This document shows positions 50,435 to 60,004 of a stretch of 64,000 bases of DNA, in pieces. The DNA comes from JBDHWG01 sp039810085 (GTDB lineage Bacteria; Chloroflexota; Anaerolineae; Epilineales; JAHCIE01). Position 1 is the stretch's first letter; each line of letters opens with the position of its first letter. The stretch is from assembly GCA_039810085.1 (NCBI GenBank), contig JBDHWG010000006.1:1-64000 (forward strand), in the 5' to 3' direction. The notes under the pieces are model-generated. The model did not search any database, had not been told where the DNA came from, and saw only the letters and a list, made by a program, of their open reading frames with translations. The translations under genes were made by a program, and so were the position numbers.

Positions 50435-53407
50435 CTACCTCACCACAAGCGGCAGGAATAGTCGCCGCGATAGGTTATACACCTGGCTGCCGCCGACGCT
50501 GACCTCGTCCAGCATTACCCGGGTGGGCCGATCCGCGCTGGACTGATAGACGTTGAAGATGAGCGTAATCGTGCGGCCACGCCACGGACTCAGGTCGACC
50601 CAGCGGTACGTCCAGCCGTTGGACGGATGCCACAAGTGATTGACGACGTCGGTCCGCTGGAAGCCGTCAATCACCAGCGTCTCGAAAAAGTCGTTGCCAC
50701 TCGCCAACTCCGCGGTGTCCATCCGGTAAGCAAATGTCAGTCCGACCCCTGATGTATCCGGCACAGTGATCTGCTGGCTGGTGGTCGAGTTACCATCGGG
50801 GTGTCCCGGATCCGGCGTGAAGTGGTCGCCCAGCACGACAGCATGGCTACTCAGGCCACCTGTCATCGTCTGCGGTGGGGTTGCGCCGGATGGCTGCCAA
50901 TTGTCGAGGCCACTCTCAAAGCCGCCGTTCGCCACCGCGTTGCTCGCCGGTGGCAAACGCATTTCCTGCGGAGCGCCGGGGACAGTCACGACCCGCAGAA
51001 CGCCAGCGCCGTAGCCCGACGCAGCAGCATTCAAGCTCGCCGAGCCGGCCGGCACGTCGGCGAACTCAAACCGGCCATACGCATCCGTGGCGGCGCCAAG
51101 AGACGTCGCGCCTGCAACGAGACTCACGGCTGCCCCACCGATGGGCCAGCCAGCCATGTCGACCACCTGCCCACGCACGGGGGCACTCGTCAGCGCCTCT
51201 GGCGTATCGCACGCGGCGAGAAGGACGTCGTCCACGCGCATGTAGGCGTTGCCGGCTGTGGGCGCATTGCTGACGCTGAACTCTACTCGGATCGTCCGTC
51301 CCTGGATGGCGGCGAGATACGGTGCGAGCGAGACGCTATACGACTGCCATGCATTACTATCCACCGTCAGGGGAATGTCCACCACGGTTCCGCCGTTCGC
51401 ATCGACAACGCGGGCACGAAAACTGTCGTTCGCGTCCGCGCCAGGCGCATGGCCGGTGTATGCCCAGAAGCTCAACCGAGCCGATGCGGCGTTTGCAGGA
51501 ACCTGCACGCTCTGGCTGGCCGTCGCCATGTCTCCGCCCGGATTGGTAGCGGTGTCACTCGCCAATAGACCGAGGAACAGCCCTAGGCCTGTGTGGCCGC
51601 TGCCGGTGAGGACGGCGCGGCGGCCGCTCAGCGCCCACGGGCTGCTGCTCTGGTCGAAGCCCGAGTTGGCAATCAGGTTCACGCAACTCGGCACAGGCGT
51701 CGGCGTCATGGTTGGCGACGGTGTGGCCGTTGGCGGGATGGGGGTTGCCGTGGGCGGAACGCGCGTCGCCGTGGGCGTATTGGTCGGCACAGCGGTGGGC
51801 GCAAACGCGTTGCCCTCGACCAGCAGATACGTCGCGCCGCCGATCATGGCGTTGTTTGGGTCGCCGATCTGGTTGAAGTTCGTTGCGCCCGGCAAGGTCA
51901 TCGAGTAGTTACCCCCCGACGGCGTGATAGTGGTGGTCCCGCCCGTGTGGTCCACGAGCAGCGCCGAGGACGCGGAAGCGCGCACGCTGATAGTTCGCGC
52001 CGCGCTGTTCCAGTTCCACATCACAGTGACTCGCGCGCCGTTGGGATGGCGAAACGACATGCGCTCGATGCCGTTGCGGGTATCCCGGCTCCCGCTAATA
52101 GGTGTTGCCCCGTCGAGGTAGCGCGCAACCGTCTGGAACGCGGCATAGGCGGGCCGAAGCGTGTCCGGCGCAGTCGGATGGTCCGGGTTGCGCACCAGGC
52201 CGAACGGCCCGAATGCGCCGGCGATGCCATCATCATACATCTGGAAATGGAACACGCGGTCCGTCGCGGAGGGCGCTTCGGCGCTCAGCCATCGAGCATA
52301 GGCAAAGTTCTGGATGATGAAGTTCGCCTGGTCGTCAATGGTGCCGAGCAAGGGCGTCGCCGGATCAGGCGGCCCAACGGCATCGCCTAAGATGGGTACG
52401 CCGGACTCGGTCAGCCAGATCGGTTTTCCCGCCATGCCGTTCTGCTGTAGCTTGTTGGCGAAGGCTTGCGACTGATAGAGCGCGTTGCGAGAGTTGCTGT
52501 ACCAGTGTAGCGCCAGGGCATCGAAGTAGAAGTGGTTCTGGGACTGCCCGTTCTTGTCGGGGTCAGTAGCCAACGCCGCCAGGAAATCATCGAAAAACCC
52601 CTCGTGTCCCCAGTACGTCAGGCCGCCGAAGACAACCGTAGCGGACGGGTCGGCGAACTTGATAGCCTGGTACGCCACCTTGAGCATCGCGTAGTAGTCT
52701 TGCGGCGTGCCGCTGAAGAACACGCACGCGAAGTCCGGCTCATTCCAGATCTCCCACGACCGAATGCCCACGTCGGCCAGGCCCCGCGCCTGTGCCAGGT
52801 CGCCGCCGGGCTTATAGCGCTTCACGGCCTGGTAGACGAACCAGGCCCAGCGGTTGGCCGAATTCACCGCCCGCTGGCCGCCCTGCATCACGAACACCGG
52901 CTCGCCCAGGCTGGTGGGCGGGTACGTGTTGGCGGCGCAGTTTGTCGGCTGTTGCGCCGTCTTGTTCCCCGCCAAGGCGTTCGACAGCATGCGCAGATAC
53001 GGCCCCTTGTCATCGACGCGCGGCACGTCTTTTCCGACGACACCCGCACGCGCGTAGAAGTCGGGCGTCGTCAGCAAAACGGCGTGTACGTTCAGACCAA
53101 CACTGGCATCGGCCAGAAATGCCGCGTCCTGGCCGCTCCAGTCGAACCCGTCCTTGCTGCGTTCGATATTCGACCAGTAGAGCACCCAGCGGTCCCAGCC
53201 TGCCCCGCTGTCGGCGCCGCGCTGGAAACGCGCCGGCCGGGGCGCCATCTCCGCCGAGCCGATGAAATTGATGCCAAGCATGCTTTGGGGATTGGGGGTG
53301 GCGGGTGCGGCCCCCACGCCCGCGCCCGCGAGAACAAAGCCCACCCCCACCAGACACAACAATGCGAGTAGGAAGACAAGTCGACGTGTGATCACGGCAC
53401 TCCTCAT
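50435..53407 (-). CDS. Secreted glycoside hydrolase-like protein with carbohydrate-binding modules
   Basis: 990 residues. A signal peptide (cleavage near AGVGAA) is followed by a (beta/alpha)8 domain of clan-A type with acid/base Glu223 in WEIWNEPDF and a likely nucleophile Glu334 in IWLTESGVP. A Thr/Pro linker (about 556-597) follows, then a jelly-roll module (LIANSGFDQSS), a carboxypeptidase-regulatory-like domain (PVRGQVVDMAGWPIGG), and a second module (VANGGFESGLDNW). The end RLFLPLVVR resembles a Chloroflexota surface-sorting tail. A GTG at 53395 with AGGAG upstream is an alternative start. The polysaccharide target is unknown. Confidence 0.8.
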   Translation of the reverse strand: MRSAVITRRLVFLLALLCLVGVGFVLAGAGVGAAPATPNPQSMLGINFIGSAEMAPRPARFQRGADSGAGWDRWVLYWSNIERSKDGFDWSGQDAAFLADASVGLNVHAVLLTTPDFYARAGVVGKDVPRVDDKGPYLRMLSNALAGNKTAQQPTNCAANTYPPTSLGEPVFVMQGGQRAVNSANRWAWFVYQAVKRYKPGGDLAQARGLADVGIRSWEIWNEPDFACVFFSGTPQDYYAMLKVAYQAIKFADPSATVVFGGLTYWGHEGFFDDFLAALATDPDKNGQSQNHFYFDALALHWYSNSRNALYQSQAFANKLQQNGMAGKPIWLTESGVPILGDAVGPPDPATPLLGTIDDQANFIIQNFAYARWLSAEAPSATDRVFHFQMYDDGIAGAFGPFGLVRNPDHPTAPDTLRPAYAAFQTVARYLDGATPISGSRDTRNGIERMSFRHPNGARVTVMWNWNSAARTISVRASASSALLVDHTGGTTTITPSGGNYSMTLPGATNFNQIGDPNNAMIGGATYLLVEGNAFAPTAVPTNTPTATRVPPTATPIPPTATPSPTMTPTPVPSCVNLIANSGFDQSSSPWALSGRRAVLTGSGHTGLGLFLGLLASDTATNPGGDMATASQSVQVPANAASARLSFWAYTGHAPGADANDSFRARVVDANGGTVVDIPLTVDSNAWQSYSVSLAPYLAAIQGRTIRVEFSVSNAPTAGNAYMRVDDVLLAACDTPEALTSAPVRGQVVDMAGWPIGGAAVSLVAGATSLGAATDAYGRFEFADVPAGSASLNAAASGYGAGVLRVVTVPGAPQEMRLPPASNAVANGGFESGLDNWQPSGATPPQTMTGGLSSHAVVLGDHFTPDPGHPDGNSTTSQQITVPDTSGVGLTFAYRMDTAELASGNDFFETLVIDGFQRTDVVNHLWHPSNGWTYRWVDLSPWRGRTITLIFNVYQSSADRPTRVMLDEVSVGGSQVYNLSRRLFLPLVVR

Positions 53408-53569
53408 TTCCGTGGTTCCTCTGTCGAGTAGTATGAGAACTGCTCCGCGTATACGCTTTGACTACACGAAAGACAGGCAGCCCCAGCACGCCCGGATAGA
53501 GGCGGGCAGCAGCCCCGCTCCAGACTTGCTTGTCTATAGGGACGGCGAATTCGCCCGGAAGTAACGCAC

Positions 53570-53602
53570 AAAAAAGTGGGGCAGTCTGATGACTACCCCA
53601 CT
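53570..53602 (-). terminator. Terminator after the nucleotidyltransferase-mutase gene
   Basis: agtggggcagtc and gactaccccact (11 of 12 paired, TGAT loop) followed on the minus strand by TTTTTTGTG; it is 31 bp past the stop. Confidence 0.8.
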
Positions 53603-53632
53603 CTATCTATCCGCCTGAAGTCGGCCGCAGTA

Positions 53633-56128
53633 TTACTCCAACATGCTCCGCACCAGTGCGGCGTACTCGTCTGCCATGTCATCTGCCTGGCGTTCAGAGA
53701 TACCTTCCGCGTACACCATCAGGTATGGCTCATCGGGGTTCGGCGTGATGAGAACCCACTCCTGCTCTGATACCGAAATCTGTATCGCCTCGCTATCCGG
53801 GTCGCGCACTGAGTAGAACTTCTCATTGAGGCGACGCATCAGTGTCCCGCGCTCCTCCCAGGGACAATTCACACGCCGGTCCTTGCGGTGGAATTCGGGC
53901 AGGCGGTCTACGACTTCTGAAAGCTTGACTTTCTCACACGCGAGGTATTCGAGAAGTTTGGCGACGGCGAACAAGCCGTCAATGGTGGGGTGGAACGACG
54001 GGAAAATGATGTTCCCCAAGCCATCCGCTGCCAGGAGCACATCCTTGTCCCGGGCACACTGCATCAGGTCGGCCTGGTCAATGCGCGTTCGCCAGATTCG
54101 CCCATTCGAGTCCGCCGCGATTCGCTCGAAGACGCGGGGCGCGTTCAGGGGAACAGCGATCACGCCGCCGGGATGTGCGCGCAGCGCTAACCAGGCAAAA
54201 GCGGCCGCCATGTGCATTTCTGTCACCTGGCGGCCCTGGTCGTCCACGACGAACAGGCGCTCGCCGCCCACGTCCAGGCGCACGCCGAGGTTGGCGTTGA
54301 GGGTCTGGGTAATCAAGCGGAGCTGCTCGCGCCCATTGTTGAACTCTTCGCGCAGGATGGACATGCGCTGCTCATCTAACTGGGCATTCAGCGCCACGAC
54401 GCTGGCATGTAGGTCCGTCAGAGCACGCGGCAAGATAGTACTGCTGGGTGCGTTGGCGCAGTCAACCACGAGCTGAAACTCGGCGTTGCGGATCGCCGCG
54501 ACGTTCAGCGCGCGCATATAGTCGGAGAGATACTGCTCGGCGACGCCAGGGGCATGATCGATGCTGCCGATATCGTCAAGATAGACGCGGCGATAGTCCT
54601 CGCGGAAGAACACGCGCTCAATGGTGCGCTCCATGCTTTTGCTGAGGTTCATGCCGTCGCCATCGAAGAAGCGTATGTCAACCACGCGGCTGTCATAGGG
54701 TGAGATGCGCACGTGGATCCCGCCAGCGGCGTGGCGTTTAGCAGTGTAGTACCGCGCGACCGGAATCGGTACGGCATCGGTGTCCAGCGGGCTGATCCCC
54801 GCCGAGGGCAGCCCCGAGATAATGCCGCGCTTCAGCATACGAGCGCTGCGCGACACATCGCGGTTAATGGTGACAGTAGCGCCTTTGGGAAGCACCGACC
54901 CATAGGCCGCTCCCAGCTTAGCGGCGAACTCAGGTGTCAGGTCGACGTTCACCAGGCCAGACACGCCGAAACGGGTGAACAATGTACGCCGCGCCTGGTT
55001 GCCCCAGATGATACTGCTGCGGATATTTGCGCCCGCGTCAACACTCTTGCTCGGCCATATCTTCACGCCCGCGTGAATCACAGCGTTCTCGCCGATATGA
55101 ACGCGGTCGCCGATGACCGCCCCTTCGTACACCGCTGTCTTGCTCTTCAGATCGCAGCCCTGGCAAATGACGGCCCCACGCACCTCAGCCATCTCGCCAA
55201 TGTAGCAGTTGCGCCAGATGATGCTGTTGCCGACGTAAGCCCGGTCATCAACAACGGAATACGAGCGGATCACGACTGGCCCTTGAATGATAACGCCGCC
55301 TTTGATTTTGACCCCGCGGCCTAGAAAGATTGGCCCATAGAGCTGGGCATCTGGCGCAATTTCAACATCGCCGTCGGTCCAAATGTCGCCCCCATAGGGC
55401 GTACCCAGGTTGATGCCCGACACCGCGCCCTTGAGAACGTCGGCGTTCGCCTGCATATACTCGCGCAGCGTGCCCACATCCGTCCAGTAGCCATCCGCAA
55501 CATAGCCATACATCGGCTCTTCGGCAGCGAGAAGACGCGGGAAAAGGTCCTGGCTGAAGTCGAAGGGTGTATCCGCGGGAATCATGTCGAGCACAGAGGG
55601 TTCGAGGACGTAGATACCCGTGTTCACGGTATCCGACACGACTTCACTCCAGCTCGGCTTCTCCTGGAAACGCTGTACTCGACCATCCTGGTCCGTGACG
55701 ACCACACCGTACTCCGGCGGCTCCTTGACCCGGGATAAGACAATCGTGGCCTTGGATTTCCGCTCTTTGTGCCAGCGCACCACGGCGCTAAGGTCAATAT
55801 CCGTGAGCGCGTCGCCGCTAATAACGAGGAACGTATCGTCTAGCCGGCGCGCGACGTGCTTGACGCTGCCAGCCGTGCCAAGGGGTGAGTCTTCGATGGA
55901 GTACTCAATGGTGATATTCTGGTCGCCGTTATCGGCGAGATGACTCTGAACTTGCTCCGGCAGGTAGTGCAGAGTGACAATCAGGTGGTCAAAGCCGTGC
56001 CTGACCAGCAAATCGCGTATATGCCCAATGACTGGTTTGTTCACGATGGGAACCACCGGCTTAGGCCGCCCCACCGTTAGAGGACGCAGCCGGGAGCCTG
56101 CTCCGCCAGCCATAACGACAGCTTTCAT
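53633..56128 (-). CDS. NDP-sugar pyrophosphorylase fused to phosphomannomutase-like domain
   Basis: 831 residues. The N-terminal nucleotidyltransferase has GGAGSRLRPLTVGRPKPVVPI and GDALTDIDL; a left-handed beta-helix follows (about 255-370). The C-terminal half is phosphohexomutase-like with NRDVSRSARMLKRGIISGL as the phosphoserine region. Its Mg loop, usually DGDGDR, reads DVGGER at the second site, so metal binding may be weak and mutase activity is uncertain. Similar fusions exist in cyanobacteria and actinobacteria, where GDP-mannose or a related sugar is the product. Confidence 0.85.
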   Translation of the reverse strand: MKAVVMAGGAGSRLRPLTVGRPKPVVPIVNKPVIGHIRDLLVRHGFDHLIVTLHYLPEQVQSHLADNGDQNITIEYSIEDSPLGTAGSVKHVARRLDDTFLVISGDALTDIDLSAVVRWHKERKSKATIVLSRVKEPPEYGVVVTDQDGRVQRFQEKPSWSEVVSDTVNTGIYVLEPSVLDMIPADTPFDFSQDLFPRLLAAEEPMYGYVADGYWTDVGTLREYMQANADVLKGAVSGINLGTPYGGDIWTDGDVEIAPDAQLYGPIFLGRGVKIKGGVIIQGPVVIRSYSVVDDRAYVGNSIIWRNCYIGEMAEVRGAVICQGCDLKSKTAVYEGAVIGDRVHIGENAVIHAGVKIWPSKSVDAGANIRSSIIWGNQARRTLFTRFGVSGLVNVDLTPEFAAKLGAAYGSVLPKGATVTINRDVSRSARMLKRGIISGLPSAGISPLDTDAVPIPVARYYTAKRHAAGGIHVRISPYDSRVVDIRFFDGDGMNLSKSMERTIERVFFREDYRRVYLDDIGSIDHAPGVAEQYLSDYMRALNVAAIRNAEFQLVVDCANAPSSTILPRALTDLHASVVALNAQLDEQRMSILREEFNNGREQLRLITQTLNANLGVRLDVGGERLFVVDDQGRQVTEMHMAAAFAWLALRAHPGGVIAVPLNAPRVFERIAADSNGRIWRTRIDQADLMQCARDKDVLLAADGLGNIIFPSFHPTIDGLFAVAKLLEYLACEKVKLSEVVDRLPEFHRKDRRVNCPWEERGTLMRRLNEKFYSVRDPDSEAIQISVSEQEWVLITPNPDEPYLMVYAEGISERQADDMADEYAALVRSMLE

Positions 56129-56248
56129 CCCGTCTTCCCTTCACAAACACGATGGCGTATCATTGTTCATCCCGCGCAACTCGGCGCGTCCTCGACCGTA
56201 TACAGTGTAGCTATCATAACCAGACGCTAATGGGAGGATATCAGTTCT

Positions 56249-56767
56249 ATGGACAATCAGACCGATCCAAACGTAACCCCAGAGGAGACCCCGAAGGCCA
56301 GCCCGCAGACTGAAGAGTTGACTCAGGAGCTAAAGGCTTTTGCGAGCACCCTGGAAAAGGCGATTCGCAGCATCGCTTCGCCCGACCGCGCCAGGGAAAT
56401 CGAAAGAGAGTTGCGGCAGACAGTGACGTCCTTGCGCCAGCAAACCGAAGCGACGTTGAAGGACACCAAGGTGACGGAGACGGCTCAGGAGTTGGGCCAG
56501 CAGGCCAAGAGTGCGATGAAGCAAGCGAAAGTGCCGGAAGCGGCGCAGGAGCTAGGCCAACAAGCCAAGAAGGTCGCGTCTACCGCAGCGCAGACACCGA
56601 GTGGTCAGAAGGCATTGACGATCATCACCCGTGGCCTGGCAGCAGTGAACCAGCAACTCGAGCGTCTCATCCAAACCGAGGAAGCAAAAGGCGAAGTACC
56701 GCCAGTCTCCCCCCAGGAAGGTCTCGGGGGCGAACCAGGCCAGACCCCTGGTGGCGAAACCTTCTAA
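56249..56767 (+). CDS. Hypothetical amphipathic helical protein
   Basis: 172 residues. Acidic N-terminus, then a long Ala/Gln/Lys/Thr-rich helical stretch with a near-repeat: VTETAQELGQQAKSAMKQAK and VPEAAQELGQQAKKVASTAA. The C-terminus is Gly/Pro/Glu-rich. There is no signal peptide. It resembles apolipoprotein-like or stress-associated coiled proteins, but I do not recognise the family. GGGAGG lies 11 bases before the ATG. It is divergent from the nucleotidyltransferase gene. Confidence 0.65.
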   Translation: MDNQTDPNVTPEETPKASPQTEELTQELKAFASTLEKAIRSIASPDRAREIERELRQTVTSLRQQTEATLKDTKVTETAQELGQQAKSAMKQAKVPEAAQELGQQAKKVASTAAQTPSGQKALTIITRGLAAVNQQLERLIQTEEAKGEVPPVSPQEGLGGEPGQTPGGETF

Positions 56768-56837
56768 CCCCAACCCGATTCAATTGATAAGCAACTCTCC
56801 AGGGCGTGAACTCGCAACGAGCATCACGCCCTGCGCT

Positions 56838-57827
56838 TTATGCAAAAATGGCGACGGAGTACCAGAGCACACCATCGCGGTCCTCCACGCACAAGCGCCC
56901 TTCGAGCTCCAGCAAGTCCAGATGGCCGACAATTTCCGAAATGCCTAAGAATAGCTCACCTGTCGCCAAGTCGGGGAACAGCGCCTGACTCATCTGATAG
57001 ACAGTCTTGGGCCCATCGGCCATCAGGCTCGCGATTTTCTCCTTGCGGGCGTGGGTGTTCGCCAGCCGTTTCGAAATCAGCGCATGATGCCCGTACACCG
57101 GCGGCCCGTGTCCCGCCCAGGCGACCGACACATCCATCTCGGCCACCCGCTTTAAGGACGACATGTACTCGACGAGGCTGTGGCGGCGCTCTTCGCCGCG
57201 CTCTGGCGGCTCCAGCAACGGGTTGGAGCTGATGCGCAGGAGAAGATGGTCGCCCGACATCATCTGCTGGGAGTGCGGCTCATACAGGGCAATGTGGCTG
57301 GTAGAATGGCCGGGCGTGTAGAGTACGTGCCACTCTGCGCCACCGAGCAGCAGGCGCGCCCCCTCGTCGATTTCGTAAACCGTCATATCCGGCAGCAGAG
57401 CCTCGGCATATTGCGCGCCCATCGCCAGCCCGAATCGCATCTTGTTCAGGCGCTCTTCCGGCACCCCGCTCTGAACCCAGAGCGTATAGAAGAAGTCAGC
57501 GCGGTGCTCCCACTCATGCGGCGCATCTTGCAGCCACGACAGCGCCCGCGGGTGCGCATAGATCGGAGCGTCGGCCTCCTCGGCGACGCGGCGGAGCAGA
57601 CCAAAGTGGTCCGTGTGCGCGTGGGTCAGAATGATACGCTCGATGTCCTTCAGACGGTATCCGTGCTCTGCCAGCCCCACCACGAGCGCCTGCCACGCCT
57701 CTTCCGTCTTCGGCCCTGCATCCACCAGCGTCAGCGGCTCACCATCAATCACATACGGATGAACTGGACCAACTTTGAACGGCGTCGGCACCGTCATGAC
57801 CTTGACATGCGGAGCCAGGTCACTCAC
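56838..57827 (-). CDS. MBL-fold metallohydrolase (LACTB2-like)
   Basis: 329 residues. Metal motif THAHTDHFG, then HVLYTPGHSTSHIALY and SGDHLLL, with a final His in WAGHGPPVY; a C-terminal winged-helix-like tail follows. It probably hydrolyses a thioester, ester or phosphodiester. The start is GTG at 57827, which overlaps the MaoC stop as GTGA; the longer frame lies inside that gene. Coupling to a MaoC hydratase suggests acyl-CoA-related chemistry, but this is inference. Confidence 0.87.
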   Translation of the reverse strand: MSDLAPHVKVMTVPTPFKVGPVHPYVIDGEPLTLVDAGPKTEEAWQALVVGLAEHGYRLKDIERIILTHAHTDHFGLLRRVAEEADAPIYAHPRALSWLQDAPHEWEHRADFFYTLWVQSGVPEERLNKMRFGLAMGAQYAEALLPDMTVYEIDEGARLLLGGAEWHVLYTPGHSTSHIALYEPHSQQMMSGDHLLLRISSNPLLEPPERGEERRHSLVEYMSSLKRVAEMDVSVAWAGHGPPVYGHHALISKRLANTHARKEKIASLMADGPKTVYQMSQALFPDLATGELFLGISEIVGHLDLLELEGRLCVEDRDGVLWYSVAIFA

Positions 57828-58303
57828 GGCTCGGACGCTCCGCTGCGGACGAGCATCACCCATACCCCGCGCTGGCACGTCTCGCCCTTCTGGTTCACGA
57901 CGGCTAGCTCAAATGTCACCTGACCGCCGCCGAGGCGGGCGACCGCCTTGGTTTCCGTCACGCGCCCTTCGACGTGGATTGTGTCGCCAATGAAGATCGG
58001 GCGCGAGAACTTCCACTCGTCGATGGCGCGGAATGCAATCGCCGTCCCCTCGACAACGCCCAGGCGCGTCACCAATCCGGTGGCGATGCTCAACCCCAAT
58101 GCTCCGTGGGCGATGCGCGCTTTGTAGGGTGTCTGCGCCGCGAACTCAGCATCGGTGTGGAGCTGATTCCAGTCGCCCGTTAGCCCGGCGAAGTTCACGA
58201 CGTCCGTCTCGGTAATTGTGCGCGACGACGAGCGGATCGCGTCACCAACGGTGAACTCTTCGAAGTACAGCCCCCGCGTTCGGGCCGCCTGGGTGTCTGC
58301 CAT
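57824..58303 (-). CDS. MaoC-like (R)-hydratase/dehydratase
   Basis: 159 residues, hot-dog fold. TITETDVVNFAGLTGDWNQLHTD carries the catalytic Asp and His (GDWNQLH), followed by RIAHGALGLSIATGLV. It hydrates enoyl-CoA-type substrates. The ATG at 58303 has GAAGG 5 bases upstream; a 146-residue upstream extension overlaps the divergent gene's leader and is rejected. The MBL hydrolase follows with GTGA coupling. Confidence 0.9.
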   Translation of the reverse strand: MADTQAARTRGLYFEEFTVGDAIRSSSRTITETDVVNFAGLTGDWNQLHTDAEFAAQTPYKARIAHGALGLSIATGLVTRLGVVEGTAIAFRAIDEWKFSRPIFIGDTIHVEGRVTETKAVARLGGGQVTFELAVVNQKGETCQRGVWVMLVRSGASEP

Positions 58304-58403
58304 TCTGCCTTCTCGCTTTACACTCATTTTGCACTTTGGGTGGCTCGCGCCCCCCGTTTGGCCGTACAATACTATACACCACGATTGTATTGGAGCCAAC
58401 TTT

Positions 58404-59900
58404 GTGTCGAACACCCTGCGCTTTCTGATATGGGTCGTCACCCTGGCGTTCCTTGTCACCTCTTGCAGCGCCGAGACAACGCCGTCCGCCAACGCCACGC
58501 CGGCCCCGACGCTGGCGCGCACTGGCGCGCCTACCATCGCGGCCGCCTCGGCTGACCTTCCCCGGCCGATGCCCACGAACGACACTCCCCTTCCCGCAGG
58601 TACAATGGAAGCGCCAGGGAGCACGCTCCCGCAGGGTTGGCGCCGATTCACCACAGCCGACGGTCTGCCCTCCAACAACGCCCTCACCGTCGCCGTCGAC
58701 GCCCTGGCGATTCCGACGAACGAGCGCGTCTGCGCCAACACCAGCTACCCGTTCGACGGCTCAATCTGGGTTGGGACAGACGCAGGCGCGGCGTGGTGGA
58801 ACGGCAGCCACTGGAGCGCCATCACCCGCGCTAACAGCAGCAACAATCTCGTCAGCGATAGGGTGCAGGCGTTCACCTTTGGGCCGCGCCTCCGCGTCTT
58901 CTTTGGAACCAGCGGCGGGTTGAGCACCTTCTGCCCCGACGGGCACGACCCCAACGGGCAGCCCGCGCCCTGGAGCCTCGGCGTCCCGTGGACGCTGCCG
59001 ACGGCCTCTATCCAGGCCGCCACGCGCGTCGGCAACACCCACTGGTTCGGCCTGCCGACCGGCGCGCTTGCCATGTACCAGGGCCGCAGCTACAACCACC
59101 TGTTTACCCCGGCCGATGGCCTCGGCGCAGCGGACGTGCGCGCCCTGGCCGGCGATCAGATTAGCAGCCGCCTGTGGGTGGGGACGTGGGGCGGCGGCCT
59201 GACGACCCTGATTGGCTCGACAACGGTGTGGAACGTGAGCGGGACGTTCAACACCTCGAACTCGGGCATCGGCAGCAATCGCGTCACATCCATTGCCGTG
59301 GTCCCGCGCCCCCAGCAAAGCGTCACCCTCTGGCTCGGCCTGGCTCCTGACACAGCCGCGGGCAAGCCCGGCGGCGTGAGTCGCTACGACGAGACGGCTC
59401 CGAGCGGCGCGCAGTGGACGACATTCACCGCAGAAAGCGGCACCCTGCCCTCAGACGATGTGCGCGCCGTCGCCGTCGATAAGGCGGGTGACATCTGGGT
59501 CGGAACGGCAAGTGGCTTAGCCCGCTGCCTTGCGCCATGCTCCGGCAACGGGACGTGGCTCACCTACACGTCGGCCACGACGGGCGGTGGCCTGGCGAGT
59601 GACGACGTCACGGGGATCGCCATTGCGCCGGACGGAACACGCTGGTTCAGCGCCAGCGGCGGTGTGTCCCGTCTCACCGGAGCGCCGCCACCACCTTTGG
59701 CAACCTCCACCATGACGCCGACCGCTTCCGCGACGCAACCGCCGGCGCGCACCAGCACACCGACCGCGACGCTTACCGCCACGATGTCGCCCACGCGGAC
59801 AGCAACCCCAACGGCTCCACCGCCTCGCTACCCTCTTTACCTGCCCTATCTTACAAAAAGCGTTGCGCCTGGTCTCAGCCGGGGCCCAACAACAGCGTAG
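58404..59900 (+). CDS. Lipoprotein with two-component-type beta-propeller repeats
   Basis: 498 residues from GTG 58404 (GGAG 8 bases upstream). The lipobox LVTSC makes the mature N-terminus Cys. Propeller-like blades with WRRFTTADGLPSNN, GSIWVGTDAGAAWW, RLWVGTWGGGLTTL, DIWVGTASGLARC and TRWFSASGGVSRL follow, then a Thr/Pro/Ala stalk and the tail YPLYLPYLTKSV. No HAMP or kinase domain is present. It is likely a surface sensor or binding protein. The longer frame from 58218 overlaps the MaoC gene and is rejected. Confidence 0.78.
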   Translation: MSNTLRFLIWVVTLAFLVTSCSAETTPSANATPAPTLARTGAPTIAAASADLPRPMPTNDTPLPAGTMEAPGSTLPQGWRRFTTADGLPSNNALTVAVDALAIPTNERVCANTSYPFDGSIWVGTDAGAAWWNGSHWSAITRANSSNNLVSDRVQAFTFGPRLRVFFGTSGGLSTFCPDGHDPNGQPAPWSLGVPWTLPTASIQAATRVGNTHWFGLPTGALAMYQGRSYNHLFTPADGLGAADVRALAGDQISSRLWVGTWGGGLTTLIGSTTVWNVSGTFNTSNSGIGSNRVTSIAVVPRPQQSVTLWLGLAPDTAAGKPGGVSRYDETAPSGAQWTTFTAESGTLPSDDVRAVAVDKAGDIWVGTASGLARCLAPCSGNGTWLTYTSATTGGGLASDDVTGIAIAPDGTRWFSASGGVSRLTGAPPPPLATSTMTPTASATQPPARTSTPTATLTATMSPTRTATPTAPPPRYPLYLPYLTKSVAPGLSRGPTTA

Positions 59901-59920
59901 CCATCAAGCAAACAAATGAT

Positions 59921-59990
59921 AAAGGCGCAGAGGCGCAGAGGACGGGGAATGCCCCGCTCTTCTGGCCTCTGCGCCTCCGCGTTGCCTATC
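59921..59990. repeat. GCAGAGGC-type intergenic repeat, copy 2
   Basis: aaaggcgcagaggcgcagag... and ...cctctgcgcctccgcgttgcc form the arms, with a cggggaatgccccg hairpin in the middle. It shares the arm sequences and order of the 21604-21686 copy. Confidence 0.7.
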
Positions 59991-60004
59991 TTACTTGAGG
60001 CGGT

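Noticed and set aside
56129..56248. Divergent promoters between the nucleotidyltransferase and helical protein genes
   Set aside because: They must exist, but no -35/-10 pair with proper spacing could be chosen with confidence.
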